From NCBI GenBank assembly GCA_030540715.1, contig JAUNVQ010000017.1, positions 1-56,625 of the forward strand: a DNA stretch of 56,625 nucleotides, written 5' to 3'. The translations under genes were made by a program, and so were the position numbers. Below are positions 8,214 to 17,474 of the stretch, one piece after another (position 1 is the first letter of the stretch; each line of letters starts with the position of its first letter). The notes beneath the pieces were generated by a model, which was not told the origin of the DNA, did no database searches, and saw only the letters and a program-made list of their open reading frames with translations. This stretch comes from Actinomycetaceae bacterium (lineage in GTDB: Bacteria > Actinomycetota > Actinomycetes > Actinomycetales > Actinomycetaceae).

Positions 8214-10184
8214 CTAACGAATAGTCACTGAGGGGGACTTCAAGAAGAAGCGCATTGCTCCATTCATGGTCCACACTGTTACACTGACCCTTGCTTCAAC
8301 CTTTTGTGAGCTCAGCTGTGAAGTACCAAGGTGAGTGCCTTTGACTTTCATGGCGCGACCATTGGCATACCAGTGAATATCAGGAGAAATTGTCACCCAG
8401 TCGCCGTTACCATCAAAAGCAAGTTCACCTTTGACTGTTTGCCCATGATTGACCGATGAAGGCATATCTTTAAAGCCCAGATATGTTGCCTTCATCGCAG
8501 GTGTGTAGGTTGCACCAGCCGCATTGGTTGCACGAAGGCGGAAACGGTAGTTCTGAGTTTCCGAATAGGTTAACGGGCATGACTGACGTCCTGCGTAGGT
8601 AGCATTGTCACACAGTTTTGTATTGGGCGACCATGATAGTTGTGTGGGCTGACCCATAGAAGGTGTTGTAGCGAGCTTCTTGTCAACAGCAACATTTTCC
8701 CATGTGCGGCCTTGGTCTTTTGAACGCTGCCACTGGAACTTCATATCTTTACCGATTGCGCGAACGCGTGCAGGTGCTGCGGTGGTTCCCTGCAGAGCCA
8801 AAGGCTCACGAGAAACAATCAACCGTGGTTTCTGATGTGTGTTTGTTACGTCAGCGTTAAACAGTTTCACCTGGTAGTAGTAGCTTGATTGGGGAGCATT
8901 CTTCACACCACTGACACGAACGGTATAGGTATTCACACCTGTTGAAGCTGGTGCGTAGACATCCTTGTTCTCCATCTTGAACAGTACTGTCCCATAACCT
9001 GATGTTGAACCTGGGGCATATTTCATACCTGGCTTAACAACACGGACTTTTACTGCACCACGAGGCCCAGTGACACTAACCTTGGCATTGGACATATCGG
9101 CACCGCGAACGCGGAAGCTCCAGCGTTCCACATCATTAGAATCCATTGTGGTTCCAGCGATTGATGTCAACAGTTCTGCTGGGAAGTATCCAGCTGAAGG
9201 CCACGACATTGTTTCGGGTGCGGTAGCATTGGGGTTTTTCATACGGCTTGAATCATAGTCGCCATAGCCGGCACCCGTTGCTACTGCCAAAGCGTTGAAG
9301 CCGTCAACGTTTCCATAAGCAGATTCGGTAACATATGGGTCCATCAACCAGGCCCGATGACCCAAACGGTCATTGGAGCCCTCGCCAGTCATAGTTGATA
9401 CGTTGGTACCCGACCAATCCTGATACCACCATTGAATCTGTTCGGCAGGTGTAAAACCGTTAGCCTGTGCAAGATTTGAATGTGATGCTCCTGTATCCGC
9501 TTCCGCATCGGCACATTTGAAACCTTGTGAGCGTGGGTGGTGCGACAAACCAAAGCCACCTTTACCGCTTTTGTATTGTGCGGCTTGTGTTAATGCAGCT
9601 TTTTGAATGTATTTTGACAGTGGGCTTGCTGGATCCACATGAACAGCATCCAGATTATTAAGGCCACGAAAAAAGTTCCATGTACCAATCACCATATCGG
9701 CAGTTTGAGGATTGACTTCACCTGGAACGCAGTGAAGTGCGTCAGCATTGGTAGAAGCCAGTGTTTGCACATCATTTTCTGCATAGCCTTTAAGATAGGC
9801 GGCGCGCACAGCTTCCATATTATTGGTATCAATAGCATTCGCTGAACGAGTACTACCGTTGTTGCCACGAACACTTGTTGAGTTCACTGCTGCGGGAGCA
9901 CTTACTTCGTGTGCTTCTTCAACAGGTGCCTCAATAACATCATTGACAGGTTCTTCAGATTCTTTTATAGCAACCGAGTTCTGCACATGTTCGTCATCGA
10001 TGGCAAGTGCAGCACCTCCAGTAGTACTTTCATTAACTTCGACGCTGGCCCCAGTGGTGGTACCCGGGTTTCCAGCCTCGCTATCAGCACTTGCAAATGG
10101 TGCAGCCCCGACAAACGCTGCAATGACACTCGCAACAACAACCGATGTCTTTACGACTCCCTTTGAGGTTTTCACTATCCTCAT
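8214..10184 (-). CDS. secreted CAP-domain (SCP/PR1-like) surface protein with Ig-like repeats
   Basis: 656 residues. Residues 1-33 are a signal peptide ending ASA. Residues about 35-120 are a low-complexity Glu/Val/Ala/Ser region. Residues about 130-320 form a CAP/SCP-like domain: WNFFRGLN near the start, paired Cys residues, and the diagnostic GHRAWLMDP at about 274-282. From about residue 430 two beta-sandwich-like modules follow, the first with the FQWQRSKDQGRTWENV Ig-like signature. No LPXTG or membrane anchor is seen at the C-terminus, so it is probably released or wall-associated through its repeats. An alternative GTG start at 10175 has a better-placed GATGAGG/GGGG SD. Monocistronic, with a structured leader upstream. 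The biological role of bacterial CAP domains is largely unknown. Confidence 0.8.
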   Translation of the reverse strand: MRIVKTSKGVVKTSVVVASVIAAFVGAAPFASADSEAGNPGTTTGASVEVNESTTGGAALAIDDEHVQNSVAIKESEEPVNDVIEAPVEEAHEVSAPAAVNSTSVRGNNGSTRSANAIDTNNMEAVRAAYLKGYAENDVQTLASTNADALHCVPGEVNPQTADMVIGTWNFFRGLNNLDAVHVDPASPLSKYIQKAALTQAAQYKSGKGGFGLSHHPRSQGFKCADAEADTGASHSNLAQANGFTPAEQIQWWYQDWSGTNVSTMTGEGSNDRLGHRAWLMDPYVTESAYGNVDGFNALAVATGAGYGDYDSSRMKNPNATAPETMSWPSAGYFPAELLTSIAGTTMDSNDVERWSFRVRGADMSNAKVSVTGPRGAVKVRVVKPGMKYAPGSTSGYGTVLFKMENKDVYAPASTGVNTYTVRVSGVKNAPQSSYYYQVKLFNADVTNTHQKPRLIVSREPLALQGTTAAPARVRAIGKDMKFQWQRSKDQGRTWENVAVDKKLATTPSMGQPTQLSWSPNTKLCDNATYAGRQSCPLTYSETQNYRFRLRATNAAGATYTPAMKATYLGFKDMPSSVNHGQTVKGELAFDGNGDWVTISPDIHWYANGRAMKVKGTHLGTSQLSSQKVEARVSVTVWTMNGAMRFFLKSPSVTIR

Positions 10185-10441
10185 CCCCTAGCGTATTCGT
10201 TTCATGGGTGAGATTCGAACTCCCTGTTTGAATCTCGTGAACCCGACAGTCCGTTGCGGGCTCATTTACTATTATTGCGGAATCCTCACGAAAACCAAGG
10301 CCTAAATGATCGATTTAGTGATATTTACACGTGGTAAGTAGTAAAAAAAGCAAAAGGATTCATCTATTAATGTGTTTTATCTGCGAAATCTTAAATGTCC
10401 ATTTATGTTCGTTTTAATTATTTCGATCATATTCATTATAA

Positions 10442-10457
10442 TGTGATGTGGCTCACT
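10442..10457. promoter_or_regulatory. candidate CRP/GlxR binding site
   Basis: TGTGA-N6-TCACT, one base off the symmetric TGTGA-N6-TCACA consensus of actinobacterial CRP/GlxR. It lies 258 bp upstream of the CAP-protein start and about 460 bp upstream of topA, so the divergent CAP gene or an unannotated transcript is the likelier target. A crp gene with a matching helix-turn-helix is present in the window. Confidence 0.45.
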
Positions 10458-10858
10458 GTTAAAACTAACCAGTATTTTTATTTTCTTTTCAACAGACTTA
10501 CTAACCTGGTAGTTAATTAGCGATTTAATGTTATGACCTGCCGTTTTTTCACTTTGTTAAAAATTCGTCATATCGGTAACTCGCATTTAACCTACCTGTT
10601 TTAAGACAATCTCACTATTTGGACATTGCTAGACACTAATAATGTATGAGTAATTTCTTGACGTATTTTCACTATTCGAACGTCTTTATTTGATAGCTTT
10701 ATGAGAGGCTGCTCATTGATATGGTTATGAGCTTTCATAAATATTTACACGACACATCCATGCTTGCCACCTGCATAGACGATATCGCATTTTGCGCAGT
10801 CACACATCACTTCACAAGCTTTGATAGTGTGAGGGGTGAAAATAGAATGATGATGTAG

Positions 10859-10886
10859 TTGATAGTGACCTATATATAGGTATACT
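10859..10886 (+). promoter_or_regulatory. topA promoter
   Basis: TTGATA at 10859-10864 and TATACT at 10881-10886 with a 16-nt spacer, close to sigma-70/SigA consensus, about 34 bp before the topA start. The spacer ends in a perfect palindrome CCTATATATAGG (10869-10880) directly abutting the -10 element. Confidence 0.6.
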
Positions 10887-10919
10887 TTCTATGAAGCTCC
10901 TCGACAGAAAGAAGCGTTT

Positions 10920-13664
10920 GTGACGGCGAAAAAATTAGTAATTGTTGAGTCCCCCGCCAAAGCGAAAACTATTGGTAACTATTTGGGCTCAGATTTTCAG
11001 GTCGAAGCCTCCATCGGCCACATCCGCGATCTTCCCAGGCCTTCTGACCTTCCAGCGTCAATGAAGAAAGGCCCCTACGCAAAGTTTGCTGTCAATGTTG
11101 ATGACAACTTTAAGCCCTACTACGTTGTAAATAGTGATAAGAAAAAAACAGTCTCGGCATTAAAGAAGGCACTGAAAGAAGCTGACGAACTTTATCTGGC
11201 AACTGATGAAGACCGTGAGGGTGAAGCAATTGCCTGGCATCTAGCCCAGGTACTTCAACCTAAGATTCCTGTGAAACGCATGGTTTTTCACGAGATTACC
11301 CGCGATGCTATAGCCCGTGCCCTTGAAGAAACCCGTGACATCGACCTCAACCTTGTCGACGCTCAAGAAACCCGGCGAATCCTTGACCGCCTTGTCGGCT
11401 ACGAAGTTTCACCTTTACTATGGCGTAAAGTGCGTGCTGGCCTTTCAGCAGGACGTGTGCAATCGGTTGCCACACGCATGGTTGTAGAGCGCGAACGTGA
11501 ACGTATGCGTTTTGTTCCCGCCACTTTTTTTGATCTTCATGCATTATTTTCCCCCACTGGAACAAGTGATGACGCACAGGCATTTTCATCGCGGGCTATT
11601 GGTATTGATGGACAACGCTTCGCTCAAGGTCGCGACTTCGATGATGACGGCAATCTGAAAAAACCCGAACTCATTGTTATGGATCGCTCATTGTGCGATA
11701 CCTTGAAAAACGGTATCACCAGTGCGCAACCCGATACTTTTACAGTTTCTTCTGTAGACACAAAGCCATATAAACGCCGCCCAGCCCCGCCATTTACCAC
11801 TTCGACACTTCAGCAAGAGGCTGGACGTAAACTGCGAATGTCTTCGCGTGAAACAATGCAGGTTGCGCAGCGCCTTTACGAAAACGGTTTCATTACCTAC
11901 ATGCGTACAGACTCGACAGCTCTTTCAGCTCAAGCAATTGATGCAGCGCGCACACAAGCTACCCAGTTATTTGGTTCCAGTTCTGTACCCGATACCCCGC
12001 GCATTTATTCAAAAAAAGTGAAAGGCGCTCAAGAAGCTCATGAAGCTATTCGCCCTGCAGGCGCTCAATTCAAAACACCTGAACAGGTTGCAGCCTCACT
12101 GGGTGGCCCTGAAGCTAAGCTCTATGAGCTTGTATGGAAACGCACTCTTGCATCACAGATGACAGACGCAACAGGTTCAACCGATACTGTTCGTATTGAA
12201 GGACGTATCGCCGTCGACCATGCCTTTGCGTCCTGCGCTGATGGTACTGTTCTTCTTGAACTTCGTGCCTCTGGCACCGTTATTACTCACCAGGGTTTTA
12301 TGGCAGCATACCAGGAATCAACTGATGCCCAACGCTATGCTCATGCTGAAGACAATAAACGTTTGCCGCAATTGTTACGTGGAGATGCCCTTACCTGTGT
12401 TGGACTTTCTGATAAGGACAATGAACATACGACAACCCCACCTCCACGCTATACGGAGGCTTCCCTGGTTCGAGCAATGGAAGAAAAAGGCATTGGTCGA
12501 CCTTCTACCTATGCATCTACTATTGGTGTCATTATCGATCGCGGATATGTTCAACGCCGCGCACAGGCGTTAATTCCTAGTTGGCTTGCTTTTTCTGTTA
12601 CGCGTTTACTAGAAGATAATTTGGCCGATTTGGTGGACTATGACTTTACTGCGGAGCTTGAAGCCGACCTCGATAAAATAGCGCAGGGTGAACAAGACGG
12701 TCCACGATGGCTAGCTAGTTTTTATCTGGGTAAAGACTCTGCAGGTAAAGGCCTTGCTCACCTTGTTGAGTCTTTGGGCGATATAGATGCGCGAGCCGTC
12801 AATTCTATTGCGCTTACCGATGACATGACTATTCGAGTTGGCCGTTACGGCCCCTATTTAGAGAAGGCAGATGGTTCACGAGCTTCGGTACCAGATGGCC
12901 TTGCCCCCGACGAACTTAATGCTGAAGTTGCTACTCAATTATTTGAACACTCCTCCGATACAGGCCGTGAACTTGGCGTAGATCCGTCCTCTGGAAATAT
13001 GATTATCACCAAGACCGGACGCTACGGCCCCTACGTCACGGAAGTTCTTCCCGAGGAAGCTGATCCTGAGGAGTCTACCGAAGGAAAAAAGAAGAAAAAG
13101 GTAAAACCACGTACTGCCAGCCTATTTAAGACGATGGACATGGCAACTGTGACATTGGAAGATGCGCTTAGATTGTTGTCACTGCCACGTGAAGTAGGCG
13201 TGGATCCCGAGACTGGTGACACGATTACCGCCCAAAACGGCCCCTATGGCCCCTACCTGAAAAAGGGAAGTGATTTGCGTTCACTTGACAGCGAAGAACA
13301 GCTTTTTTCGGTAACTCTTGATCAAGCATTGGCCATTTATGCGCAACCAAAAGTACGAGGACGCCGAGCAGCTAAACCTCCTTTGAAGGAATTTGGAAAT
13401 GATCCTATTTCTGCGAAGCCTGTTGTTATTAAAGACGGCCGTTTTGGCCCCTATATTACAGACGGGCAAACTAACGTAACCGTGCCCCGTTCACGTTCTA
13501 TTGACGATATTTCTGCTGATGAAGCATTCCAGCTTCTTTCTGATAAGCGTGCGAAAGGCCCCGCAAAGAAACGGACAACGAAGAAGGTGGCGGCAAAAAA
13601 GAGTGGTACGAAAAAAACGACAGTAAAGAAGACTACCGCTAAGAAAACCACAACAAAGAAATAG
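10920..13664 (+). CDS. topA: DNA topoisomerase I
   Basis: 914 residues, GTG start at 10920 after AGAAAGAAG. Relaxes negative supercoils. N-terminal TOPRIM domain with VIVESPAKAKTIGNYLG and the acidic DEDREGEAIAWH motif; catalytic Tyr327 in GFITYMRTDST. The C-terminal half carries actinobacterial-type topoisomerase repeats with GRYGPY, GPYGPY and GRFGPY signatures (near residues 642, 700, 777, 840), not Zn fingers. The last 35 residues are a Lys/Thr/Ala tail (KKTT repeats) as known from mycobacterial and streptomycete TopA, where it supports processivity. A Lys-rich insertion (EGKKKKKVK) lies between two repeats. It is monocistronic with large flanking gaps. Confidence 0.97.
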   Translation: MTAKKLVIVESPAKAKTIGNYLGSDFQVEASIGHIRDLPRPSDLPASMKKGPYAKFAVNVDDNFKPYYVVNSDKKKTVSALKKALKEADELYLATDEDREGEAIAWHLAQVLQPKIPVKRMVFHEITRDAIARALEETRDIDLNLVDAQETRRILDRLVGYEVSPLLWRKVRAGLSAGRVQSVATRMVVERERERMRFVPATFFDLHALFSPTGTSDDAQAFSSRAIGIDGQRFAQGRDFDDDGNLKKPELIVMDRSLCDTLKNGITSAQPDTFTVSSVDTKPYKRRPAPPFTTSTLQQEAGRKLRMSSRETMQVAQRLYENGFITYMRTDSTALSAQAIDAARTQATQLFGSSSVPDTPRIYSKKVKGAQEAHEAIRPAGAQFKTPEQVAASLGGPEAKLYELVWKRTLASQMTDATGSTDTVRIEGRIAVDHAFASCADGTVLLELRASGTVITHQGFMAAYQESTDAQRYAHAEDNKRLPQLLRGDALTCVGLSDKDNEHTTTPPPRYTEASLVRAMEEKGIGRPSTYASTIGVIIDRGYVQRRAQALIPSWLAFSVTRLLEDNLADLVDYDFTAELEADLDKIAQGEQDGPRWLASFYLGKDSAGKGLAHLVESLGDIDARAVNSIALTDDMTIRVGRYGPYLEKADGSRASVPDGLAPDELNAEVATQLFEHSSDTGRELGVDPSSGNMIITKTGRYGPYVTEVLPEEADPEESTEGKKKKKVKPRTASLFKTMDMATVTLEDALRLLSLPREVGVDPETGDTITAQNGPYGPYLKKGSDLRSLDSEEQLFSVTLDQALAIYAQPKVRGRRAAKPPLKEFGNDPISAKPVVIKDGRFGPYITDGQTNVTVPRSRSIDDISADEAFQLLSDKRAKGPAKKRTTKKVAAKKSGTKKTTVKKTTAKKTTTKK

Positions 13665-14417
13665 TTTCCACCGCGTACCCATTCATTATCCATAAAAGAC
13701 AGGAAAATGTGGCCCACTGTCGACTAAGGCCAGATGGGTTATCTGTTAAGGCAAAGGTTCTGTAACGCGAAACATTGACTGCCTAGGATGCAACAGTGGA
13801 AAGCTATCGCCCACTGCAAAGGAACGGAAACGTGCCCAGTAAAATAATGACGCACTATCGTACCAGGCTATCCTTATACCTGCTAGAGTGGTAAAGATAA
13901 CTTCATCGGCAATATGAGCGCTGATCCGTACAACATATGTTCTCCCGCGATCACTTGCGTATGCAGTCTTAAGACACTTAGCTCATACTCAACGACGGGG
14001 CTGACATACGACACACGTATCACGTCTCAAGACACTTCATCACTGTATCGATAACATCCGTTTTTGAACTAATGTTTACTGATCGATTCCGTGTCAGTTC
14101 AACTTGGTGAATTGTGACCAGATTATTCTTTAGATACTAAAAGTATAAACACTACCAGCCAGTAGTAACATTATAAGGCTAGTTTTTCTGTTTACTTCAG
14201 CTCTCTTTTTTCATTTACCGCAGTATGCAACGTGTGGTGTTCTCTTTTTTGCAAAACATCCGAAGTTATCTTCGCTTCACTCCTTAGTGATCGAGCTGCA
14301 TAGGTCATACATGGCTACGGCAACAACCGTATTATGCTGCCAGCAGCAGTTATTGTATGAAAAATTTGCTTATTGTGTCTGCAGTATTTTGTTCTTTTCG
14401 TCGGTATTGGCACTTAC
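13665..14417. other. 753-bp intergenic region between convergent topA and DUF6636-like gene
   Basis: No protein gene longer than 60 codons is supported. One micro-ORF, GTG at 13832 to TAA at 13894 (20 codons), follows AAAGGAACGGAAAC and has a plausible SD site, but nothing else supports it. Several TATNNT-like AT tracts occur around 14120-14180. No strong intrinsic terminator is visible for either flanking gene. Confidence 0.4.
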
Positions 14418-15905
14418 TTAGCGTCGGCTTGCATAAAATCCTTCACGCGCCATCGAGAACTGCTCACCGCTAATAATATTCCAACAGGTCAGTCCTGATT
14501 CTGACGAGGAACATGCATGTTCTCCATTTCTAATGCTGGTGCCATACTGTAGCACACTTCCGCCGTCACGGAAGTCAAGGCCACATTCAACCGTTGTTCC
14601 AGAACGATCCAAGCGAGCACTAAATACTTCATATTCACAGTCTTCATCACCATTTTGCGAATAATAGCGTTCAACAATTGAACAAGCCACGCTATCTTCT
14701 GTCAGGTTGCATTCAATGTTGCCCGAAGGCATAACAAAACGCTCGGAATAGCCGGCATTATCTGGCGCAGGGAAGCGAATATCGGTTTCATCAAAGCCTT
14801 CGTTATCACGATCATTGCGCGAATCAGCTTTCCGCTTTTTGACCTTTTTCTTCTTCTTATCGTTATCTTTATTCTTCTTATCAACAGATTTCTTTTCGGC
14901 CGCAACAGTCGTTGTTTTTTGTTGTGGTTCCTTGGCATCTGTTGAATCATTTCGCAGTAGAACAAAGAGCGCAATACCTGCAGCAATTAAGGCAACCAGT
15001 AGCAACACTAAAAACACAATAAGAACGGTGGAACTTTTGCTTTCTTCTTCGTCATCATCGTCAAACATTTCCTCATCATAGGGCGCGTAGGCAGCTGGCA
15101 TCTGATAGCCGCTACCTGCATCGTATCCCGAAGAGGGTGTCGGGGCATAGGCTGCTAGAGTTCCATAGGCATCGGCTGCAGGCTGTTGATACATCGCGGG
15201 ATCGTAGGCAGCTTGTTCAGTTCCATAGGCTGGCTGAGCGCCCTGTTGCCATGCACCAATCGCCTGGGTCTGCTCCAAAGGAGAACTACCAGCGCCAGCC
15301 CCAGCTGCAGCACCGACACTGACACCACCGGTGCCCATTGAACCAGATGAATCAAGTGGCTGACCATAGTTGTAAGTCTCTGCATTGGGATAGTAGGCAG
15401 CTTGTTCAGTTCCATAGGCTGGCTGAGCGCCCTGTTGCCATGCACCAATCGCTTGGGTCTGCTCCAAAGGCATTGCAGCGGTAACTCCCTCACTACCAGA
15501 GCCTCCGGTAGAAGAAAGAGGCATCGTAGCTGTTGCTTCATCTGCAATCTTTTCCGTGGGTGAAGCTGGCGCATCAGTCACCATTCCTGCACTGTCATAT
15601 GCTGTCTGCTGTGAATCGTGGGCAAGTTCAGCTAAAACTTCTTCGGGTGCTTCCACTAAACCAGGTGAAGATACCTCTGATTGTTGAGCCTGAGCAGTAT
15701 TTTGAGCAGTACTCACCACCGTGTTATCACCGTTATCAGTTGACGACGACAGCACAGTTACATCAGCTTCTTCATTAAATGACGGCGACAGAATTGTCTT
15801 ATCGCTGGCATCGTCATAAGATTCCGAAGATAAAACTGTGGCATCATCTTCGGAGTCCTGTCCATTTTCAATGGGCACATTGCCGTGTGGTTCATCGTCG
15901 CGCAT
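14418..15905 (-). CDS. membrane-anchored protein with DUF6636-like extracellular domain
   Basis: 495 residues; ATG at 15905 is preceded by GGAGG, so the 4 upstream in-frame codons are excluded. Residues 1-285 are acidic, Ser/Thr/Ala/Gly/Tyr/Gln-rich and cytoplasmic, with a duplicated 26-residue unit (LEQTQAIGAWQQ core). A single membrane segment at about 290-315 is followed by a Lys/Asp-rich linker. The C-terminal about 105 residues begin with FVMPSGNIECNL, contain six cysteines and end with a SSESGLTCW motif, matching my recollection of the actinobacterial DUF6636 domain, which is found alone or behind Ser/Thr kinases. Thr-rich TVLSS repeats in the N-terminus could be phosphorylation sites (inference). 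Function unknown. Confidence 0.72.
   Translation of the reverse strand: MRDDEPHGNVPIENGQDSEDDATVLSSESYDDASDKTILSPSFNEEADVTVLSSSTDNGDNTVVSTAQNTAQAQQSEVSSPGLVEAPEEVLAELAHDSQQTAYDSAGMVTDAPASPTEKIADEATATMPLSSTGGSGSEGVTAAMPLEQTQAIGAWQQGAQPAYGTEQAAYYPNAETYNYGQPLDSSGSMGTGGVSVGAAAGAGAGSSPLEQTQAIGAWQQGAQPAYGTEQAAYDPAMYQQPAADAYGTLAAYAPTPSSGYDAGSGYQMPAAYAPYDEEMFDDDDEEESKSSTVLIVFLVLLLVALIAAGIALFVLLRNDSTDAKEPQQKTTTVAAEKKSVDKKNKDNDKKKKKVKKRKADSRNDRDNEGFDETDIRFPAPDNAGYSERFVMPSGNIECNLTEDSVACSIVERYYSQNGDEDCEYEVFSARLDRSGTTVECGLDFRDGGSVLQYGTSIRNGEHACSSSESGLTCWNIISGEQFSMAREGFYASRR
15204..15281 (-). repeat. 78-bp direct repeat, copy 1
   Basis: Intragenic copy encoding LEQTQAIGAWQQGAQPAYG and a few more residues. 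Nearly identical (one visible base difference) to 15393-15470, so the duplication is recent or kept homogeneous by conversion. Confidence 0.85.
15393..15470 (-). repeat. 78-bp direct repeat, copy 2
   Basis: Second copy of the intragenic unit, in the same frame, 111 bp away from copy 1. The region between encodes a Tyr/Gly/Ser/Ala linker. Recombination between copies would remove 63 codons in frame. Confidence 0.85.
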
Positions 15906-16245
15906 AACGACCTCCAAAACTAGGAAGGCTTATCTATCACTGATCTCTATGTTACTTGTCTTTTTCAGAATATTGTAGATATTTCATACTCCCGTTGCTA
16001 TCACCAACAACCCCTGCTCCACCATCTATCACATGTAAGCACTCTCACACGCTGCTTAATAGTATCTGTACTGACATTTATCTGTAGGCTATTGATAAAA
16101 TTCCACAATTGCCGGATAAATCTGGCTTTCCACAGTTTTGATTTTCGCCCTGGTATTGTCCCCTCAAACACGTCAAGCTAATAACAGGAACGCATATGCG
16201 ATCCCTTATTCACCAAGTATCGTCACTACCCAAGGAGGGTCCTTC
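15906..16245. other. 340-bp intergenic region upstream of the pilin gene
   Basis: Divergent promoter region for the DUF6636-like gene and the Tad pilin. A possible SigA promoter for the pilin is TTGATA (16092-16097) with GATAAA (16115-16120), spacer 17 nt, about 125 bp upstream of the pilin start. No other structure is clear. Confidence 0.35.
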
Positions 16246-16458
16246 ATGAAAGACACATTACTGTACTATCAGGCAGCTTTACATGGAAAGCTCTTAAGAC
16301 TTACCGAAAGCGATCCTGAAGAAGGCATGGCTACAGCCGAATATGCCATCGGGACGATCGCTGCGGCCGCCTTTGCTGGGGTTCTTTTAGTGGTTGTTAA
16401 ATCGGGTGGTATTAAAGCCGCCTTAACTGCACTGATTAAACAGGCCTTGCAAATCTAG
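16246..16458 (+). CDS. DUF4244 Flp-type pilin
   Basis: 70 residues; ATG at 16246 behind AAGGAGG (a longer frame from 16138 lacks an SD site). After a short charged leader the segment EEGMATAEYAIGTIAAAAFAG matches Flp/Fap pilins: a prepilin-type cleavage point near EEG/MATAEYA followed by a hydrophobic helix of about 25 residues. In actinobacteria this DUF4244 protein accompanies the Tad machine and is the presumed major pilin. The following stem-loop and TadE-like genes indicate one transcript with the pilin favoured. Cleavage site and prepilin peptidase are inferred; no TadV gene is in the window. Confidence 0.85.
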   Translation: MKDTLLYYQAALHGKLLRLTESDPEEGMATAEYAIGTIAAAAFAGVLLVVVKSGGIKAALTALIKQALQI

Positions 16459-16466
16459 GTGAAACA

Positions 16467-16500
16467 AAGGGCGTGGATGGTCAGCACTATCCACGCCCTT
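16467..16500 (+). terminator. stem-loop between pilin and TadE-like gene
   Basis: A perfect 12-bp stem, AAGGGCGTGGAT (16467-16478) with its complement (16489-16500), 10-nt loop, starting 8 bp after the pilin stop and ending 17 bp before the next start. No long T-run. Likely a partial terminator or RNase-blocking 3' structure that keeps pilin mRNA above the minor pseudopilin mRNA. Confidence 0.65.
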
Positions 16501-16517
16501 GCTGCCAAGGAGCTAGC

Positions 16518-16880
16518 ATGACACCCCCCGCTAACCATCATCGACGCACTCACAACAACTATGAATGTGGCGCAGCAACAGTCGAGTTTGCACTCACACT
16601 TCCCGCTGCGATGGGAATTTTTCTCCTGTTAATTTCTGTTGCTATGGCAGGTGCACTCAAACTTCACACCTGCGATATCGCCCGCACAGCGGCACGTCAC
16701 AACGCTCTTTATACAACATCAACGCCCTATATAGCACCTCAAAGGCCATGGCCAATCCATGTTTCTACTATCACGTCAGATCCGTGGGTCCAAGTCACCG
16801 CTGAGGCCTCAATGCCGCGCTTCCTTTCACCTTTGGCTCGCACTCTTAACTGTTCGGTAACAACAATCAAAGAAAACTAA
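16518..16880 (+). CDS. TadE-like pseudopilin
   Basis: 120 residues, ATG at 16518 behind AAGGAG. After a hydrophilic His/Asn-rich N-terminus comes ECGAATVEFALTLPAAMG followed by a hydrophobic helix (about residues 27-53), the TadE-type prepilin signature with the conserved Glu in TVEFAL. The C-terminal 65 residues are extracellular with two Cys. TadE-like proteins are minor pilins of Flp pili. Five bp separate it from the next gene. Confidence 0.82.
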   Translation: MTPPANHHRRTHNNYECGAATVEFALTLPAAMGIFLLLISVAMAGALKLHTCDIARTAARHNALYTTSTPYIAPQRPWPIHVSTITSDPWVQVTAEASMPRFLSPLARTLNCSVTTIKEN

Positions 16881-16885
16881 TTACG

Positions 16886-17269
16886 ATGAACCCCACGCTT
16901 CGCCACAATCTAGAAAAAGGGCAGATAACGGTGATGATGGCAGTTATTATCGCTGCTGTTTGTTTTCTGATAACCATTGTTATCAGCTTGGCAGGTATTT
17001 ACCTTGCTCGTATACAGGCACAAAATGCGGCTGACTTTGCCGCACTGAGTGCCGCGAACAGTGCCTATTCTTTGACGACACAAAATATCGCGCCTTGCAA
17101 GTCTGCCGCCATGGTGGCATCTTCTCACGGTGGTCATATTCACTCATGCCGCAGTATAAATGGTGACTATCGTGTGGAAGTCACGATGCCAATATTTTTT
17201 GACACAACCATTTTCACACTCACCGCTCGTGCACGTGCTGGGCCCATAGGCAGTGCCGCATCCTCATAG
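16886..17269 (+). CDS. Rv3654c/TadE-like secretion-associated protein
   Basis: 127 residues. GQITVMMAVIIAAVCFLITIV is the N-terminal prepilin-like helix, then an ARIQAQNAADFAALSAAN motif characteristic of the actinobacterial TadE-related family called TIGR03816 (Rv3654c-like), normally next to the TadE gene and the DUF1998 helicase, as here. Two Cys residues could form an external disulfide. The SD site is weak, suggesting coupling to the upstream gene. Last gene of the plus-strand pilin operon; it converges on the helicase. Confidence 0.8.
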   Translation: MNPTLRHNLEKGQITVMMAVIIAAVCFLITIVISLAGIYLARIQAQNAADFAALSAANSAYSLTTQNIAPCKSAAMVASSHGGHIHSCRSINGDYRVEVTMPIFFDTTIFTLTARARAGPIGSAASS

Positions 17270-17474
17270 TCACAGCAGTATCGCAAGCTGTTCACCGCAG
17301 TTTCACTACGGCCACATCATTGAATCCAAGATCGTTATACAACACGACCGACTTCATTTATCACCGTAGTTGTAGATATACATGGCGGTGGTACCGATAT
17401 TACTTCGTCCTACGTAGATACAGTCCATCACTATGTAAAAGCATACAGGCAGCGTATCATTTAGCGTCTTCACA

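Larger units (their letters stand above)
10185..10919. other. 735-bp AT-rich intergenic region between divergent CAP gene and topA
   Basis: No coding frame of note. Next to the CAP gene are two adjacent stems in the minus-strand leader: GAGATTC/GAATCTC (10210-10236) and GAACCCG/CGGGCTC (10239-10263). The middle is very AT-rich. A CRP-type site lies at 10442-10457, and a near-consensus topA promoter at 10859-10886; both are listed separately. The length is unusual for this otherwise compact window. Confidence 0.6.

Noticed and set aside
10190-10265. tRNA-like arms (TTCGAAT loop) in the CAP-gene leader
   Set aside because: Only two hairpins; no acceptor or anticodon stem can be completed.
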